DNA of 43,983 nucleotides, from contig DATLTN010000070.1 of assembly GCA_035533595.1 (NCBI GenBank), positions 1-43,983 of the forward strand. Reading direction: 5' to 3'. Origin of the DNA: Acidimicrobiales bacterium. Lineage in GTDB: Bacteria; Actinomycetota; Acidimicrobiia; Acidimicrobiales; Bog-793. A program made the translations under genes and the position numbers. Numbering within the stretch: the first letter of the stretch is position 1; each line of letters opens with the position of its first letter. Below the pieces are notes generated by a model. That model was given only the letters and a program-made list of their open reading frames with translations. It ran no database searches and was not told the origin of the DNA. Positions 35,588-43,983 of the stretch are shown here, piece by piece.

Positions 35588-37090
35588 TCAGCCGAGGGCG
35601 CGGAAGCCCTCCACGCCCGACTGCGTCGGCACGAGCAGCATCGAGTCGCCGACCGCCGGCGTGGCGAAGTGCTCGAGGGCGTCGGTCGGCCGGCTGAGCA
35701 CGACCCTCCCGCTCGTCGGGCTCATCGCGTAGAGCGCCCCGCCGTTCCAGTCGAGGGCGAAGACGAGGCCGCCGGCGAGGATCGGCGGGCCGTTGGCGGC
35801 GCCGGAGGACTGCCGCCAGGCGAGGTGGAAGCTCGCGCCGGCGACGCGCACCGCCGTGGTGCCGCTGCCGCAGGGCGCGAAGACGAGCACCCCGGCCGCG
35901 GTGGGATCGACGGCGGGGGCGCCGTAGACGCCGCCGCTCGCGCACAGCGCACCGGTGAAGGCCGGGCCGCCGACCCCGCCGAGGTGCTGCTCGTCGAGGA
36001 GGTAGCCGACGCTCCCGTTGCTGGCGGGCTTGCCGGCCACGAACAGCCGCGAGGTGCCGGGGATCTGTACCGGCCCACCCGAGCCGAGGTCCCAGTCGTC
36101 GTCGTTCAGCTGCACCCAGTTCGCGGGCGCCCACACCCCGAGGCGCGACAGCGAGGGGCTGAGGGCGATCACCGAGTTGCCCTCGTCGAAGTCCGTGGCG
36201 CTCGAGGAGGCGCCGTTCCCCGTCGCCACGTAGAGGTCACCGCCCGGGGCGACCGTCGCGCCGCTCGTCGCCCAGATCGCTCCCTCGCGGGCGCTCGCGA
36301 CCTGGTAGCTCTGGAGCGCCCCGCTCCCGCTCTCGGGGAGCGCGACGACGAAGCCGTGGTACTGGCCGCAGTCGCCGTAGAGGCCGCCGAGCTCGACGTA
36401 GAGGTGGCCGTTTGCCACGGTGAGGGCGCTGCGCTGCTGCTCGGCGCCGATGTAGTAGCGGTTCGGGTTGTTGCCCCCCGGCGGGTCGACGCGCCGCTTC
36501 CAGAGCACCCGGTGGCTCGTGAGGGAGACGGCGAAGAGCTCGTGGCGGATGTACCGCCAGTTGGCGTGGCCGCCGAGCTCGACCTCGCCGACGACGAAGA
36601 GCTCGTTGTTCGCCGGGTCGATGGCCGGGGTCCCGGTGATGCCGAGGGGGGCGATGTCTCCGCAGCCCGCGGTGGGAGTGCTGTGCAGCACGCTGCCGCT
36701 CACGGCGGTGCCGAGGTGCAGCGACCAGCGGAGCGCGCCCGAGCGGGCGTTCAGGGCGTAGAGGGTGTCGTTCTCGGTGGCCACGTAGGCGCTGCCGGCG
36801 TCGAGGAGCGGCTCGGCGTAGACGCCGCCGTCGAGGTGGCGGTCCCAGCGCGCCGCTGCCGAGAGGCCGGCGATCGCGGGGTCGGCGGGGTCGTCCCCGG
36901 AGCGGGCGATGTCGTAGTCGTAGGTGAGGAGGTCACCGAGGCGGGGTGAGGCGGGCACCCCGGCGCGCGGGGTCGAGCGCTGCGGGGCGCTGCTCGCGGT
37001 GGCGGCCGCGCCGCCGGCGGCCGTCAGCCCGCCGAGCAGCCCCACGAGGGCGGTGGCGAGCGGCAGGCGCCCGTTTCGCAGTGCCGCCAT
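35588..37090 (-). CDS. secreted PQQ-like beta-propeller protein
   Basis: 500 residues from ATG 37090, with GAGGAGTGG upstream. A signal peptide with hydrophobic core PLATALVGLLGGLTAAGGAA precedes the mature protein. Repeated blades of PQQ/BamB type follow: YVATENDTLYALNARSGALRW early, HGFVVALPESGSGALQSYQV and VFALDWNGGALYAMSPTSGR late. Cys residues (AGCGDIAPLG, YGDCGQYHG, GALCASGGVYG, VFAPCGSGTT) could form extracellular disulfides. Such proteins are either quinoprotein dehydrogenases or scaffolds. I see no haem motif and cannot name metal ligands, so the enzymatic role is open. It is convergent with the leuB operon. Confidence 0.85.
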   Translation of the reverse strand: MAALRNGRLPLATALVGLLGGLTAAGGAAATASSAPQRSTPRAGVPASPRLGDLLTYDYDIARSGDDPADPAIAGLSAAARWDRHLDGGVYAEPLLDAGSAYVATENDTLYALNARSGALRWSLHLGTAVSGSVLHSTPTAGCGDIAPLGITGTPAIDPANNELFVVGEVELGGHANWRYIRHELFAVSLTSHRVLWKRRVDPPGGNNPNRYYIGAEQQRSALTVANGHLYVELGGLYGDCGQYHGFVVALPESGSGALQSYQVASAREGAIWATSGATVAPGGDLYVATGNGASSSATDFDEGNSVIALSPSLSRLGVWAPANWVQLNDDDWDLGSGGPVQIPGTSRLFVAGKPASNGSVGYLLDEQHLGGVGGPAFTGALCASGGVYGAPAVDPTAAGVLVFAPCGSGTTAVRVAGASFHLAWRQSSGAANGPPILAGGLVFALDWNGGALYAMSPTSGRVVLSRPTDALEHFATPAVGDSMLLVPTQSGVEGFRALG

Positions 37091-37149
37091 CGTCCACTCC
37101 TCTGCTCGAAAGGCGCGCGCCGCCGGGCGCCGGCGGCGATGCGCCTGGT

Positions 37150-37632
37150 CTACCCGGTCGCCGCCTCGACCACGCACCACATCACGACGTGCACGCCGAT
37201 GCGCTCGATCTCGAACTCCGCGCCGGCGCGCGCGAGGCCCATCGTCGAATAGAAGTCGACGGCGCCGGCGCGCGCGTGGCACCACAGCACCCCGCCACCG
37301 CGGCGGGCGACCTCGGCGAGCACCGCCGTGAGCACGGCGGTGCCGACCCCGGTGCCGCGGTGCTCGGGGGCGGTCGCCATGCTGCGCAGGCGGAAGCCGG
37401 GGAGGCGGCGCGCGGCTTCGGGGACGCTCTCGGGAGCGGCCTCCTCGAAGAGGGTGGCGCAGCCGACGACCTCTTCGTCGGGGCCGGCGAGCGCGGCGAA
37501 GGTCGGCGCGCCCTCGTCGTCCGCCGCGAGCTCGTCGAGGCGCAACCAGGGGCGGAGCACGGCACGGCGCAGCGCGAAGGCGCGCGCCGGCGCGACCTGC
37601 TCGACCCGCAGCTCGCCGGATCGTTCAGCCAC
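37150..37632 (-). CDS. GNAT-family N-acetyltransferase
   Basis: 160 residues. The GTG directly abuts the stop of the S51 peptidase gene (TGAGTG on the minus strand), so the pair is coupled. The acetyl-CoA pyrophosphate loop is in LRSMATAPEHRGTGVGTAVL. The preceding strand VVGCATLFEEA and following VLWCHARAGAVDFYSTMGL with Tyr near the end are typical for GNAT. It likely acetylates a small molecule or a protein amine. The substrate is unknown. Confidence 0.9.
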   Translation of the reverse strand: MAERSGELRVEQVAPARAFALRRAVLRPWLRLDELAADDEGAPTFAALAGPDEEVVGCATLFEEAAPESVPEAARRLPGFRLRSMATAPEHRGTGVGTAVLTAVLAEVARRGGGVLWCHARAGAVDFYSTMGLARAGAEFEIERIGVHVVMWCVVEAATG

Positions 37633-38361
37633 TCAGGCCTCGATCACCGGCTCGCAGCCGACGGGGAGGAACACGCTGCTCCCGCTCTTCCACTCGCTGC
37701 GGCTGCCGTCCCTCCGGAGCCACCAGGCCGAGCGGCGCCCCATTACCGTGTAGTGCTCCGGCCCGCCGACGAGCGCCGTCTCCTCGTCGACACCGACGAT
37801 GCCGACCCCGGGCGGGACCCGCCCGGCGAACTGCGCGGCGAGGCCCGGGTCGCGGCCGTCGAAGCGGTCGAAGTGCGGGATCACCGCGAGGTGCGCGACG
37901 ACGGCGAGGCCGGGACGCGCCGCCGTGGAGCGCTCTCGGAAGCCCCCGGCGACGCGGGTGAGCGCGCACGCGCCGGCCGAGCAGCCGGCCAGCGCCGCAC
38001 CCGCCTCGTGGGCGTCGAGGATCGCCCGCCAGACGGCGGTGTCGCGGAGGGTGTCGGCGAGGTAGGCGGGGCTCCCGCCCGAGAGGTAGACGAGGCCCGC
38101 GCCGGCGATCTCGGCGGCGAGCTCCTCGCGCTCGGCGTCGCTCCGGTCAAGGACGCGCAGCGGCACGGCCTCGACGCCGAGTCGCTCGTAGTGCCTGCGC
38201 CCGAGATCGAGCCAGTAGTCGACGCGCTCGTCGCCCTCTTGGCCGGCGGCGGTGGGGAGGAAGACGGCGCGGCGCGGGCGCCCCTCGAGGAGGTGGCGGT
38301 CGACCTCGGTCATGACCTGCAGGAACTCGCCGCTTCCGACGAGCCCGAGCGGTCCGCGCAC
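37633..38361 (-). CDS. S51-family peptidase (dipeptidase E/cyanophycinase-like)
   Basis: 242 residues from GTG 38361 (VRGPLGLVGSGEFLQVMTEV); the frame is open to 38430 but TAGCCT sits 7 nt before this GTG. The nucleophile elbow GCSAGACAL holds the catalytic Ser. LVYLSGGSPAYLADTL and the VIPHFDRFDGRDP His region match family S51, class I amidotransferase-like serine peptidases that cleave Asp-X or cyanophycin-type bonds. The subgroup cannot be decided. It is followed without gap by the GNAT gene and is divergent from the ABC-F gene. Confidence 0.85.
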   Translation of the reverse strand: MRGPLGLVGSGEFLQVMTEVDRHLLEGRPRRAVFLPTAAGQEGDERVDYWLDLGRRHYERLGVEAVPLRVLDRSDAEREELAAEIAGAGLVYLSGGSPAYLADTLRDTAVWRAILDAHEAGAALAGCSAGACALTRVAGGFRERSTAARPGLAVVAHLAVIPHFDRFDGRDPGLAAQFAGRVPPGVGIVGVDEETALVGGPEHYTVMGRRSAWWLRRDGSRSEWKSGSSVFLPVGCEPVIEA

Positions 38362-38453
38362 CGTGTGGAGGCTACCCGGGGAGGTCCTGCACCGGTGGCG
38401 GCGCGATTTCCTGAAGAATGGGGGGGTCACCGACCGCTGAAGGGAGCCCCAAC

Positions 38454-40055
38454 GTGCTGCGCGCCAACGCGCTTGAACTCGCCGTCGGCGGGAGGACGTT
38501 GCTGCGTCCAGCGACTTTCGAGGTCGGGAGCGGGGACCGGATCGGCCTCGTGGGGCGCAACGGCGCCGGGAAGACCACCCTGTTGAAGGTGCTCGCCGGG
38601 GAGGCGCTCGCGCAGGGCGGGAGCGTGCAGCACAACGCCCCCATCGCCTACCTCCCCCAGGACCCCCGCACCGGTGACCTCGGCGTCATCGCCCGGGACC
38701 GCGTCCTGTCGGCCCGCGGCCTTGACGTCGTCGCGCGCGACCTCGCCGACATGGCGGCGAAGATGGGGACCGCCGATGACGAGGCGCGCGAGCAGGCGAT
38801 CGCCCGCTACGGCCGCCTCGAGCAGCGCTTCGAGAGTCTCGGCGGGTGGGGCGCGGAGTCCGAGGCGGCGGCGATCGTGTCGAGCCTCGGCCTCCCTGAA
38901 CGGGTCCTCGCGCAACCCCTCGAGACGCTCTCGGGCGGCCAGCGCCGCCGCATCGAGCTCGCCCGCGTGCTGTTCTCCGGCGCCGCGACCCTGCTCCTCG
39001 ACGAGCCGACGAACCACCTCGACGCGGACTCGATCGCCTGGTTGCGGGGCTACCTGAAGAGCTACGACGGCGGCCTCATCCTCGTCACCCACGACGTGGA
39101 GCTCCTCGAGGCGACCGTGAACCGGGTCTTCCACTTCGACGCCAACCGCCAGGAGGTCGACCTCTACAACGTCGGCTGGCGCGCCTACCTCGACGGGCGG
39201 GCCGCCGACGAGCGCCGCCGCACCCGTGAGCGCTCCAACGCCGAGCGCAAGATCGGGGCGTTGCGCTCGCAGGCCGACAAGATGCGGGCGACCGCCACCA
39301 AGGCTCGCGCCGCCCACCAGTTCGACCGGCGCGCCGAGCGCCTCGCGGCTGGCCTCGCCCCCGAGACGGTGCGCGATCAGGTGGCGCGCCTCACCTTCCC
39401 CGACCCCGCTCCGTGCGGGCGGGTCCCCCTCGAGGCCGAGGGCCTCTCCAAGTACTACGGATCCCTCGAGGTCTTCAGCGAGGTGGGCCTCGCCATCGAC
39501 CGCGGCAGCCGGGTGGTCATCCTCGGCCTGAACGGCGCCGGCAAGACGACGCTGCTGCGGCTGCTCGCCGGGGTCGACGAGCCGGACAGCGGGGAGATCA
39601 CCCACGGCCACGGCTTGCGGATCGGCTACTACGCGCAGGAGCACGAGTCCCTCGACCCCTACGCCTCGGTCTTCGACAACCTGCGGCGCGCCGCCCCCGC
39701 TGCGACGACCGACGTCGAGCTGCGGCGGATCCTCGGCGCCTTCCTCTTCGGTGGCGACCGGGTGGGCCAGACCGCGGGGACGCTCTCCGGCGGGGAGAAG
39801 ACCCGTCTCGCCCTTGCCACGCTCGTGGTCTCCTCCGCGAACCTGCTGCTGCTCGACGAGCCGACGAACAACCTCGACCCGGCGAGCCGCGCCGAGGTGC
39901 TGCGCGCGCTGCACAGCTACAAGGGGGCGATCATCCTCGTCACCCACGACCCCGGCGCGGTGGCGGCGCTCGCGCCCGAACGCGTGCTCCTCATGCCCGA
40001 CGGTGTCGAGGACCTGTGGAGCGACGAGCTCGCCGACCTCGTGGCGCTGGCCTGA
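38454..40055 (+). CDS. ABC-F family ATPase (ribosome-associated type)
   Basis: 533 residues from GTG 38454, with AGGGAG upstream. Two ABC domains with no membrane segment: Walker A GRNGAGKTTLLK and GLNGAGKTTLLR, signatures LSGGQRRRIELARVL and LSGGEKTRLALATLV, Walker B LLLDEPTNHLD and LLLDEPTNNLD. The interdomain linker is an Arg/Lys-rich helical pair (about 265-320), the P-site tRNA interaction motif region of ABC-F proteins. Such proteins act on the ribosome, either to relieve stalling like EttA/Uup or to protect from antibiotics. Sequence alone does not decide which, and no resistance should be assumed. Confidence 0.95.
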   Translation: MLRANALELAVGGRTLLRPATFEVGSGDRIGLVGRNGAGKTTLLKVLAGEALAQGGSVQHNAPIAYLPQDPRTGDLGVIARDRVLSARGLDVVARDLADMAAKMGTADDEAREQAIARYGRLEQRFESLGGWGAESEAAAIVSSLGLPERVLAQPLETLSGGQRRRIELARVLFSGAATLLLDEPTNHLDADSIAWLRGYLKSYDGGLILVTHDVELLEATVNRVFHFDANRQEVDLYNVGWRAYLDGRAADERRRTRERSNAERKIGALRSQADKMRATATKARAAHQFDRRAERLAAGLAPETVRDQVARLTFPDPAPCGRVPLEAEGLSKYYGSLEVFSEVGLAIDRGSRVVILGLNGAGKTTLLRLLAGVDEPDSGEITHGHGLRIGYYAQEHESLDPYASVFDNLRRAAPAATTDVELRRILGAFLFGGDRVGQTAGTLSGGEKTRLALATLVVSSANLLLLDEPTNNLDPASRAEVLRALHSYKGAIILVTHDPGAVAALAPERVLLMPDGVEDLWSDELADLVALA

Positions 40056-40150
40056 CCCCTAGGCGGGGCGCGATCGTCCGCACCCGGTCCTAGGAGCGGC
40101 TCATCGGGTAAGGACCGACCGGCGCCCGCGTTGGCGCCGTGACACACTCG

Positions 40151-40169
40151 CCGCGCCTGTTCGGCGCGG
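40151..40169 (+). promoter_or_regulatory. hairpin in the region upstream of the HtrA-like gene
   Basis: Perfect 7-bp stem CCGCGCC/GGCGCGG with loop TGTTC, 38 nt before the ATG. A second palindromic pair GGCGCC...GGCGCC lies just upstream (about 40120-40138), so the 5' region is structured. Confidence 0.4.
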
Positions 40170-40207
40170 TCGGGCACCAGGCCGGGCTGCCGGCCGGAGG
40201 GAGCCAT

Positions 40208-41383
40208 ATGGACGACGAGGCGGAGCGACAGGGAGAGCGCCCCGGGCCGCCCCCGCCGCCCCCGCGGCTGTTCGACGGCGAGGCGCTCGCCCCGTCGGCG
40301 GCGCCGCGCCGCAGGTTCCTCGCCGTGCTGCTCGCGGTCGCCCTCCTCGCGGGGGGGATCGGTGCCGCACTCGGGGCCTCCGTCATCCGTCCGCAGGCGG
40401 CCGCACACCCGACGCGCCCGCGCACCGCGGCGCGCCCGAGCCTTCGCACCCTTGCCGCCACCGTCGCCGCGGTGGAGCCCTCGGTGGTCGACATCCGCAG
40501 CGCCCTCTCCGAGGGCGGTGCGGCGGCCGGCACCGGGATCGTGCTCGACGGCGACGGTCTCGTCCTCACCAACAACCACGTCGTCCTCGACGCCGCCTCG
40601 CTGACCGTCACGACCGGCGGCTCGGCGAGCTACCCGGCGCACGTGATCGGGGTCGACCCGGCGAAGGACATCGCCCTCGTGCAGATCGACGGCCTCCACC
40701 GTCCGCTCGCCCCCGCACACCTCGGCGACTCCTCCGGGCTGCGGGTTGGGACGGCGGTGGTCGCGCTCGGGAACGTCCTCGGCCGCGGCGGGGTGCCGAC
40801 ACCGGCGACGGGCGTGGTGACGGCCAAGGGCCGCAGCATCTCCGCTTCCGACGACCTGTCGAGCAAGCCGGAGAAGCTCACCGGCCTCCTCGAGACCACC
40901 GTCGACATCCAAGAGGGCGACTCCGGTGGCCCGCTCGTCGACCTGCGGGGCCGCGTCGTCGGGATGGACACCGCGATGGCGACGGCCGACGGCGGCGACG
41001 CGGTGATCGGCTTCGCGATCCCGATTAACGAGGCGCGCGCCATCGCCCGGCTGATCACGCGGGGGAGGGCGGGGGACGGCATCGTCCTCGGGACCTCGTC
41101 GTTCCTCGGCGTCGAGTTCCCGCCCTCCGGCACGCTGCTCGCGAGCGCGCCGAAGGTGCCAGGGGCGCCGATCGAAGGGGTCGTCACCGACGGGCCGGCC
41201 GCGAAGGGCGGGCTCGAGGAAGGCGACGTGATCACCGCGCTCGGCGGCCGCCCGGTCACCAGCCCCGATGCCCTCCAGCAGCTCCTCCTCGCCTACCGTC
41301 CGGGCATGGCTGTCGGCATCGGCTACGTCGACCGCAGCGGGCGGCACACGGTGACGGTGACGCTCGGATCGACCGTCAAGTAG
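40208..41383 (+). CDS. HtrA/DegP-like serine protease with PDZ domain, membrane anchored
   Basis: 391 residues from ATG 40208, with GGAGGGAG upstream. A Pro-rich cytoplasmic N-terminus is followed by one membrane helix (FLAVLLAVALLAGGIGAALG) and then the S1C protease domain outside the cell. The catalytic triad is complete: His in LVLTNNHVVLDA, Asp in VDPAKDIALVQI, Ser in IQEGDSGGPLVDL. The C-terminal PDZ (IEGVVTDGPAAKGGLEEGDV) can bind substrate C-termini. It serves envelope protein quality control. An MFS gene follows 29 nt downstream. Confidence 0.95.
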   Translation: MDDEAERQGERPGPPPPPPRLFDGEALAPSAAPRRRFLAVLLAVALLAGGIGAALGASVIRPQAAAHPTRPRTAARPSLRTLAATVAAVEPSVVDIRSALSEGGAAAGTGIVLDGDGLVLTNNHVVLDAASLTVTTGGSASYPAHVIGVDPAKDIALVQIDGLHRPLAPAHLGDSSGLRVGTAVVALGNVLGRGGVPTPATGVVTAKGRSISASDDLSSKPEKLTGLLETTVDIQEGDSGGPLVDLRGRVVGMDTAMATADGGDAVIGFAIPINEARAIARLITRGRAGDGIVLGTSSFLGVEFPPSGTLLASAPKVPGAPIEGVVTDGPAAKGGLEEGDVITALGGRPVTSPDALQQLLLAYRPGMAVGIGYVDRSGRHTVTVTLGSTVK

Positions 41384-41412
41384 GTGGGCGCGCGCCGCGC
41401 CCGCCCCGAGGC

Positions 41413-42689
41413 GTGACCGCGGTGCCGCCGGCCGCGGAGGTACCGCGGACGCTGCGCCTGCACGCCGCGCGCTCGGGGGCGGTGCTCTCGCTCGCCCTCG
41501 TCTCGCTCACCGTCGGCTTCGCGCAGTTCGGCGCGGTCGCGTCCCTCGGTGAGGTGGCGCGCGCCTTCGGCCACCCGACCGGCGGCACGACGATCGCCGA
41601 GGAGGCCGGCCTCTCCGGCACCGAGCTCGGGATCGGACTCGCCATCCTGCGCCTCGCCTCGCTCGGCGCCCTCGCCTCGACGGCCGCCGCCGACCGCTAC
41701 GGACGCCGCCGCTGCCTGCTCGGGAGCGCCGCCGCTGGCCTCGCCTGCACCGCGGCGGTCGCGCTCTCGCCGAGCTACTGGTCCTTCGTCGCGATCTACG
41801 CCCTCGGCCGCCCGCTGCTCTCGAGCGCGAGCGCGCTCGCGCAGGTGATGGCCGCGGAGCAGACCGCGGCTTCGGACCGCGCCCTCGCGATTGCGCTCGT
41901 GAGCGGCGGCTACGGCCTCGGCGCCGGCGTCTCGGCGCTCGCGCACACCCTCCTCGGCGGCGGTGCGGGCTTCCGCGCGCTCTTCGCGCTCGCGCTGGTG
42001 CCGCTCGTCCTCCTGTGGCCGCTGCGCCGCGCGGTGAGCGAGCCCGACCGCTTCGCGCTCGTCGCGCCGCGGCTCAGCCGCCATCTCGTCGCGACCCTCG
42101 GCCCCGCCTACCGCCGCCGGCTGCTCGTCGTGCTCGTGCTCGCCTTCTCCATCGCCTTCATGGCCGGGCCGGTGAACAGTTTCGTCTACCTCTACGGGGA
42201 GAACATCCTCGGCCTGCCGAGCGGCGAGATCGCCGCCTTCGTGCTCGGCGCGGGGGTCGCCGGCCTCTGCGGCCTGCTCCTCGGCCAGCACCTCGCCGAC
42301 CGCATCGGGCGCCGACCGACGGGCGCCGGGGCGCTCGTCGCGATGGCCGGCTGCGCGGTCGCCACCTATTCGGGGAGCGAGCTCGGCCTCGGCCTCGGCT
42401 ACGTCCTCGGCATCGGCGCCGCCTCGGTGCTCGCCCCCGCGGTCGGGGCGCTCGGCAACGAGGTCTTCCCGACGGCGGTGCGCGCCTCGGTGGCCGGCTG
42501 GCTGGTGGCGGCGAGCGTGCTCGGCGCAGTGGCGGGCCTGCTGCTCTTCGGCGCCGTCGCCGACGCGGGTCGCGCCTTCGTCACGGTGCCGTGGTGGTCG
42601 CCGCGGTCGCCGCGACGTCGGGGGTGCTGTTCTTCGCGCTCCCCGAGAGCGCCGGCCTCGAGCCCGAGGAGCTCGTCCCCGGGCCGTGA
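41413..42689 (+). pseudogene. MFS transporter with a frameshift near its 3' end
   Basis: GTG or upstream start near 41413, 12 predicted helices. Typical motif A follows the first pair of helices (ADRYGRRRCLLGSAAAGLA) and its repeat is in the second half (LADRIGRRPTGAGALVAMAG). The frame is normal to about 42585 (DAGRAFVT), then turns to Arg/Pro-rich nonsense. In the -1 frame the last helix and a normal C-terminus continue (AVVVAAVAATSGVLFFALPE, ending EELVPGP, stop 42687-42689). One missing base around 42581-42600 accounts for this. Unrepaired, the ORF runs to 42786 and overlaps the next gene. It may be assembly error or a recent mutation. The substrate is unknown. Confidence 0.8.
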
Positions 42690-42691
42690 GC

Positions 42692-42976
42692 TCAGACCGC
42701 CGAGATGTCCGCGGCGAGCGACTGGTGGCGGGCGAGACGCAGCCGCACCTCGTCGACCGCCGTCGCGAGCTCGCTGTCGGTGGTGAGCACCCGGTGGGCG
42801 AGGGCGGTGAGCAGCCCCTCGAGGGGCTCCGCGATCTCGGGGTCGATGGCGTGCGCCTCGGACCACACGTTGAGCAGCGGGTTGATGATGCGGCTGACCG
42901 AGGTCACGTTGCCGGCGAACTTCTTGGTCAGGTCATCGAGCGCCGTCGTGAGCTGCTCTTCCTCGATCGTCCCCAC
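42692..42976 (-). CDS. small helical protein of unknown function
   Basis: 94 residues from GTG 42976, with GAGGAGGAA at good spacing. Predicted as all helix (LTTALDDLTKKFAGNVTSVS, then INPLLNVWSEAHAIDPEIAE and LEGLLTALAHRVLTTDSELA). There is no membrane segment, signal or known motif. The longer open frame to 43747 is antisense to the HAD gene. It lies between the MFS and HAD genes with its own ribosome binding site, and ends two bases from the repaired MFS stop. Confidence 0.6.
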   Translation of the reverse strand: MGTIEEEQLTTALDDLTKKFAGNVTSVSRIINPLLNVWSEAHAIDPEIAEPLEGLLTALAHRVLTTDSELATAVDEVRLRLARHQSLAADISAV

Positions 42977-43114
42977 CGTTCCTCCTCGCGTTGCCCCGGA
43001 ACCCGGGCACCACGGCGAGGCACCCGTCCCCTTCCACCGTAGTGGTCTGCGCGGCCTGTCGTGACGACAGCGTGACGAAATACGACGGGGTGACGCCCCC
43101 GCTACCGTGCCCGG

Positions 43115-43804
43115 GTGGCCCGCCGGCTCATCCTCTGGGACATCGACGGCACCCTGGTGCGCGCCGGCGACGTCGGCGGGCGCGTCTTCGAGGTCGCCCT
43201 CGAGCGGGTCCTCGGCCGCCGCCCGCAGGCGCGCGTCGCGATGTCGGGGAAGACCGACCCGCAGATCGCCCGCGAGTTCCTCGTCGCGATGGCCGAGGAC
43301 GACATGACGCTCCTCCCCCTCGTCCTCGAGCACCTGGAGCGCGAGCTCGCCGCCGCGGCCGAGGAGATCGCCACGCTCGGCGCCGCCTGCCACGGGGCGG
43401 AGGCGGTGGTCGCCGCCCTCGCCGCCGTGCCGGAGGTGCACCAGTCGGTGCTCACCGGGAACCTCGCGGCGAACGCCCTCGTGAAGCTCGCCGCCTTCGG
43501 CCTCGACCGCCATCTCGACCTCGAGGGCGGCGCCTTCGGGAGCGACGAGGAGGATCGTTGCCTGCTCGTCCCCGTCGCGCTCGGCCGCCAGCGCGAGCGG
43601 GGGCGCCGCTTCACGCCCGAGGAGACCTGGATCGTCGGTGACAGCCCCCGCGACCTCGAGTGCGCGCGGGCAGGCGGTGCCCACTGCCTCCTCGTCGGGA
43701 CCGGCCGCTACCCCCTCGACGAGCTCGCCCCCCTCGGTGCCGACCACGCGCTCGCCGACCTCGGCGACCTCGACGAGGTGCTCGGCATCCTCCTCCCCGC
43801 GTGA
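43115..43804 (+). CDS. HAD-superfamily hydrolase (phosphoglycolate phosphatase-like)
   Basis: 229 residues from GTG 43115. HAD motif I LILWDIDGTLVRAG supplies the Asp nucleophile and the acid/base Asp, motif II is in VLTGNLAANALVKLAAFGLD together with the motif III Lys, and motif IV is in IVGDSPRDLECARAGG. The alpha-helical C1 cap between residues 15 and 85 is typical of phosphoglycolate or beta-phosphoglucomutase-like members. It acts on a small phosphorylated metabolite. SerB activity is conceivable, as no serB lies near serA/serC, but nothing specific shows it. TACCGT (43103-43108) lies 6 nt before the GTG, suggesting a leaderless mRNA. Confidence 0.9.
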   Translation: MARRLILWDIDGTLVRAGDVGGRVFEVALERVLGRRPQARVAMSGKTDPQIAREFLVAMAEDDMTLLPLVLEHLERELAAAAEEIATLGAACHGAEAVVAALAAVPEVHQSVLTGNLAANALVKLAAFGLDRHLDLEGGAFGSDEEDRCLLVPVALGRQRERGRRFTPEETWIVGDSPRDLECARAGGAHCLLVGTGRYPLDELAPLGADHALADLGDLDEVLGILLPA

Positions 43805-43807
43805 GGC

Positions 43808-43983
43808 TCAGCGGCAGAGGGCGCTCACGAGGTCGGCCCCGACCGGCGAGCCGAGCCCCGAGGCCCGGTCGTAGCCGACGGTCGCCCCGTAGGCGCCGGG
43901 GTGGTCGCCGAGGTAGTCGTTGTCGCCGCTCGTGATGTCGTGGAAGTGCGCGGCGGGGGCGCGCCCCGCGAGGCGGTAGAGGA
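43808..43983 (-). CDS. sedolisin (S53) family peptidase, C-terminal end only
   Basis: 57 codons of a minus-strand gene whose 5' part lies beyond the window edge. FHDITSGDNDYLGDHPGAYG, then TVGYDRASGLGSPVGADLV match the calcium-binding C-terminus of sedolisins (DIT.G.N.Y ... GYD..TGLGSP). The Ser of the SGTS motif and the Glu/Asp catalytic pair are upstream and unseen. These are secreted proteases with acidic pH optima, which hints at an acid habitat. Confidence 0.8.
   Translation of the reverse strand, partial: LYRLAGRAPAAHFHDITSGDNDYLGDHPGAYGATVGYDRASGLGSPVGADLVSALCR

Noticed and set aside
38362-38430. The longer GTG start of the S51 peptidase.
   Set aside because: The extra residues (FFRKSRRHRCRTSP) are not family-like, and a TAGCCT box lies just before the GTG at 38361.
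37881-38586. Open frames overlapping the S51 peptidase and the start of the ABC-F gene on the opposite strands.
   Set aside because: They are Ala/Arg/Pro-rich without domains and conflict with well-supported genes.
40056-40207. A possible tRNA or small RNA between the ABC-F and HtrA genes.
   Set aside because: The hairpins present do not form a cloverleaf, and no TPsiC-like GTTCRA box or CCA end is seen.

Overview
The window is very GC-rich with strong G/C bias at third codon positions. Three things point to a high-GC actinobacterium: an actinobacterial-type SerC, a DUF1707 protein, and many starts placed 6-8 nt after a TANNNT -10 box (leaderless mRNAs). The mix of BCAA genes and an S53 acid-type protease at the right edge makes an acid-adapted soil lineage such as Acidimicrobiia plausible. 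That class-level guess is inference.

Region 1-3850 is a loose accessory patch with weaker codon bias. It holds a truncated VapC-like PIN toxin, a nucleotidyltransferase with an altered metal motif, an unknown ORF, a dihydrofolate-reductase-fold protein, a beta-propeller remnant and a frameshifted secreted TIG protein. Region 3850-10450 carries housekeeping and stress genes: Nudix, DHA2 MFS pump, DUF3565-DUF1971 protein, aldo/keto reductase, a Dph6-like ATP pyrophosphatase next to a RidA protein, and two small secreted proteins.

Region 10450-35600 is a large amino-acid supercluster. It contains ilvD; ilvB-ilvN-ilvC; a EutA-like ATPase and a cytosolic TAXI-fold protein that both carry His/Asp-rich metal-binding-like stretches; serC, an aspartate-type aminotransferase and serA; a long REC-PAS-GGDEF-EAL protein; leuA; greA-leuC-leuD; and leuB-ilvE-cimA. 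The set covers valine and leucine synthesis. With citramalate synthase it also covers isoleucine made from pyruvate and acetyl-CoA without threonine deaminase, which is not seen here.

Three transcription units (ilvBNC, leuA, leuB-ilvE-cimA) each begin with the same architecture: a promoter, a 12-14 codon leader peptide starting at or near the +1 site and ending in branched-chain codons, a hairpin, an intrinsic terminator with a T-run, then the first structural gene. Leader codons suit each operon: Leu-Val-Val-Leu for ilvBNC, Val-Leu-Leu-Leu for leuA, Val-Val-Ile for leuB-ilvE-cimA.

Region 35600-43983 carries a secreted PQQ-like propeller, GNAT and S51 peptidase genes, an ABC-F protein, an HtrA-like protease, an MFS gene with a 3' frameshift, a small unknown protein, a HAD phosphatase and the C-terminal end of an S53 sedolisin.

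The signals most worth follow-up are the three matched attenuators, the paired His-rich EutA/TAXI genes, an apparent AUC start codon on the c-di-GMP gene behind a hairpin-rich leader, and the Dph6-RidA pair that mirrors a eukaryotic gene fusion.
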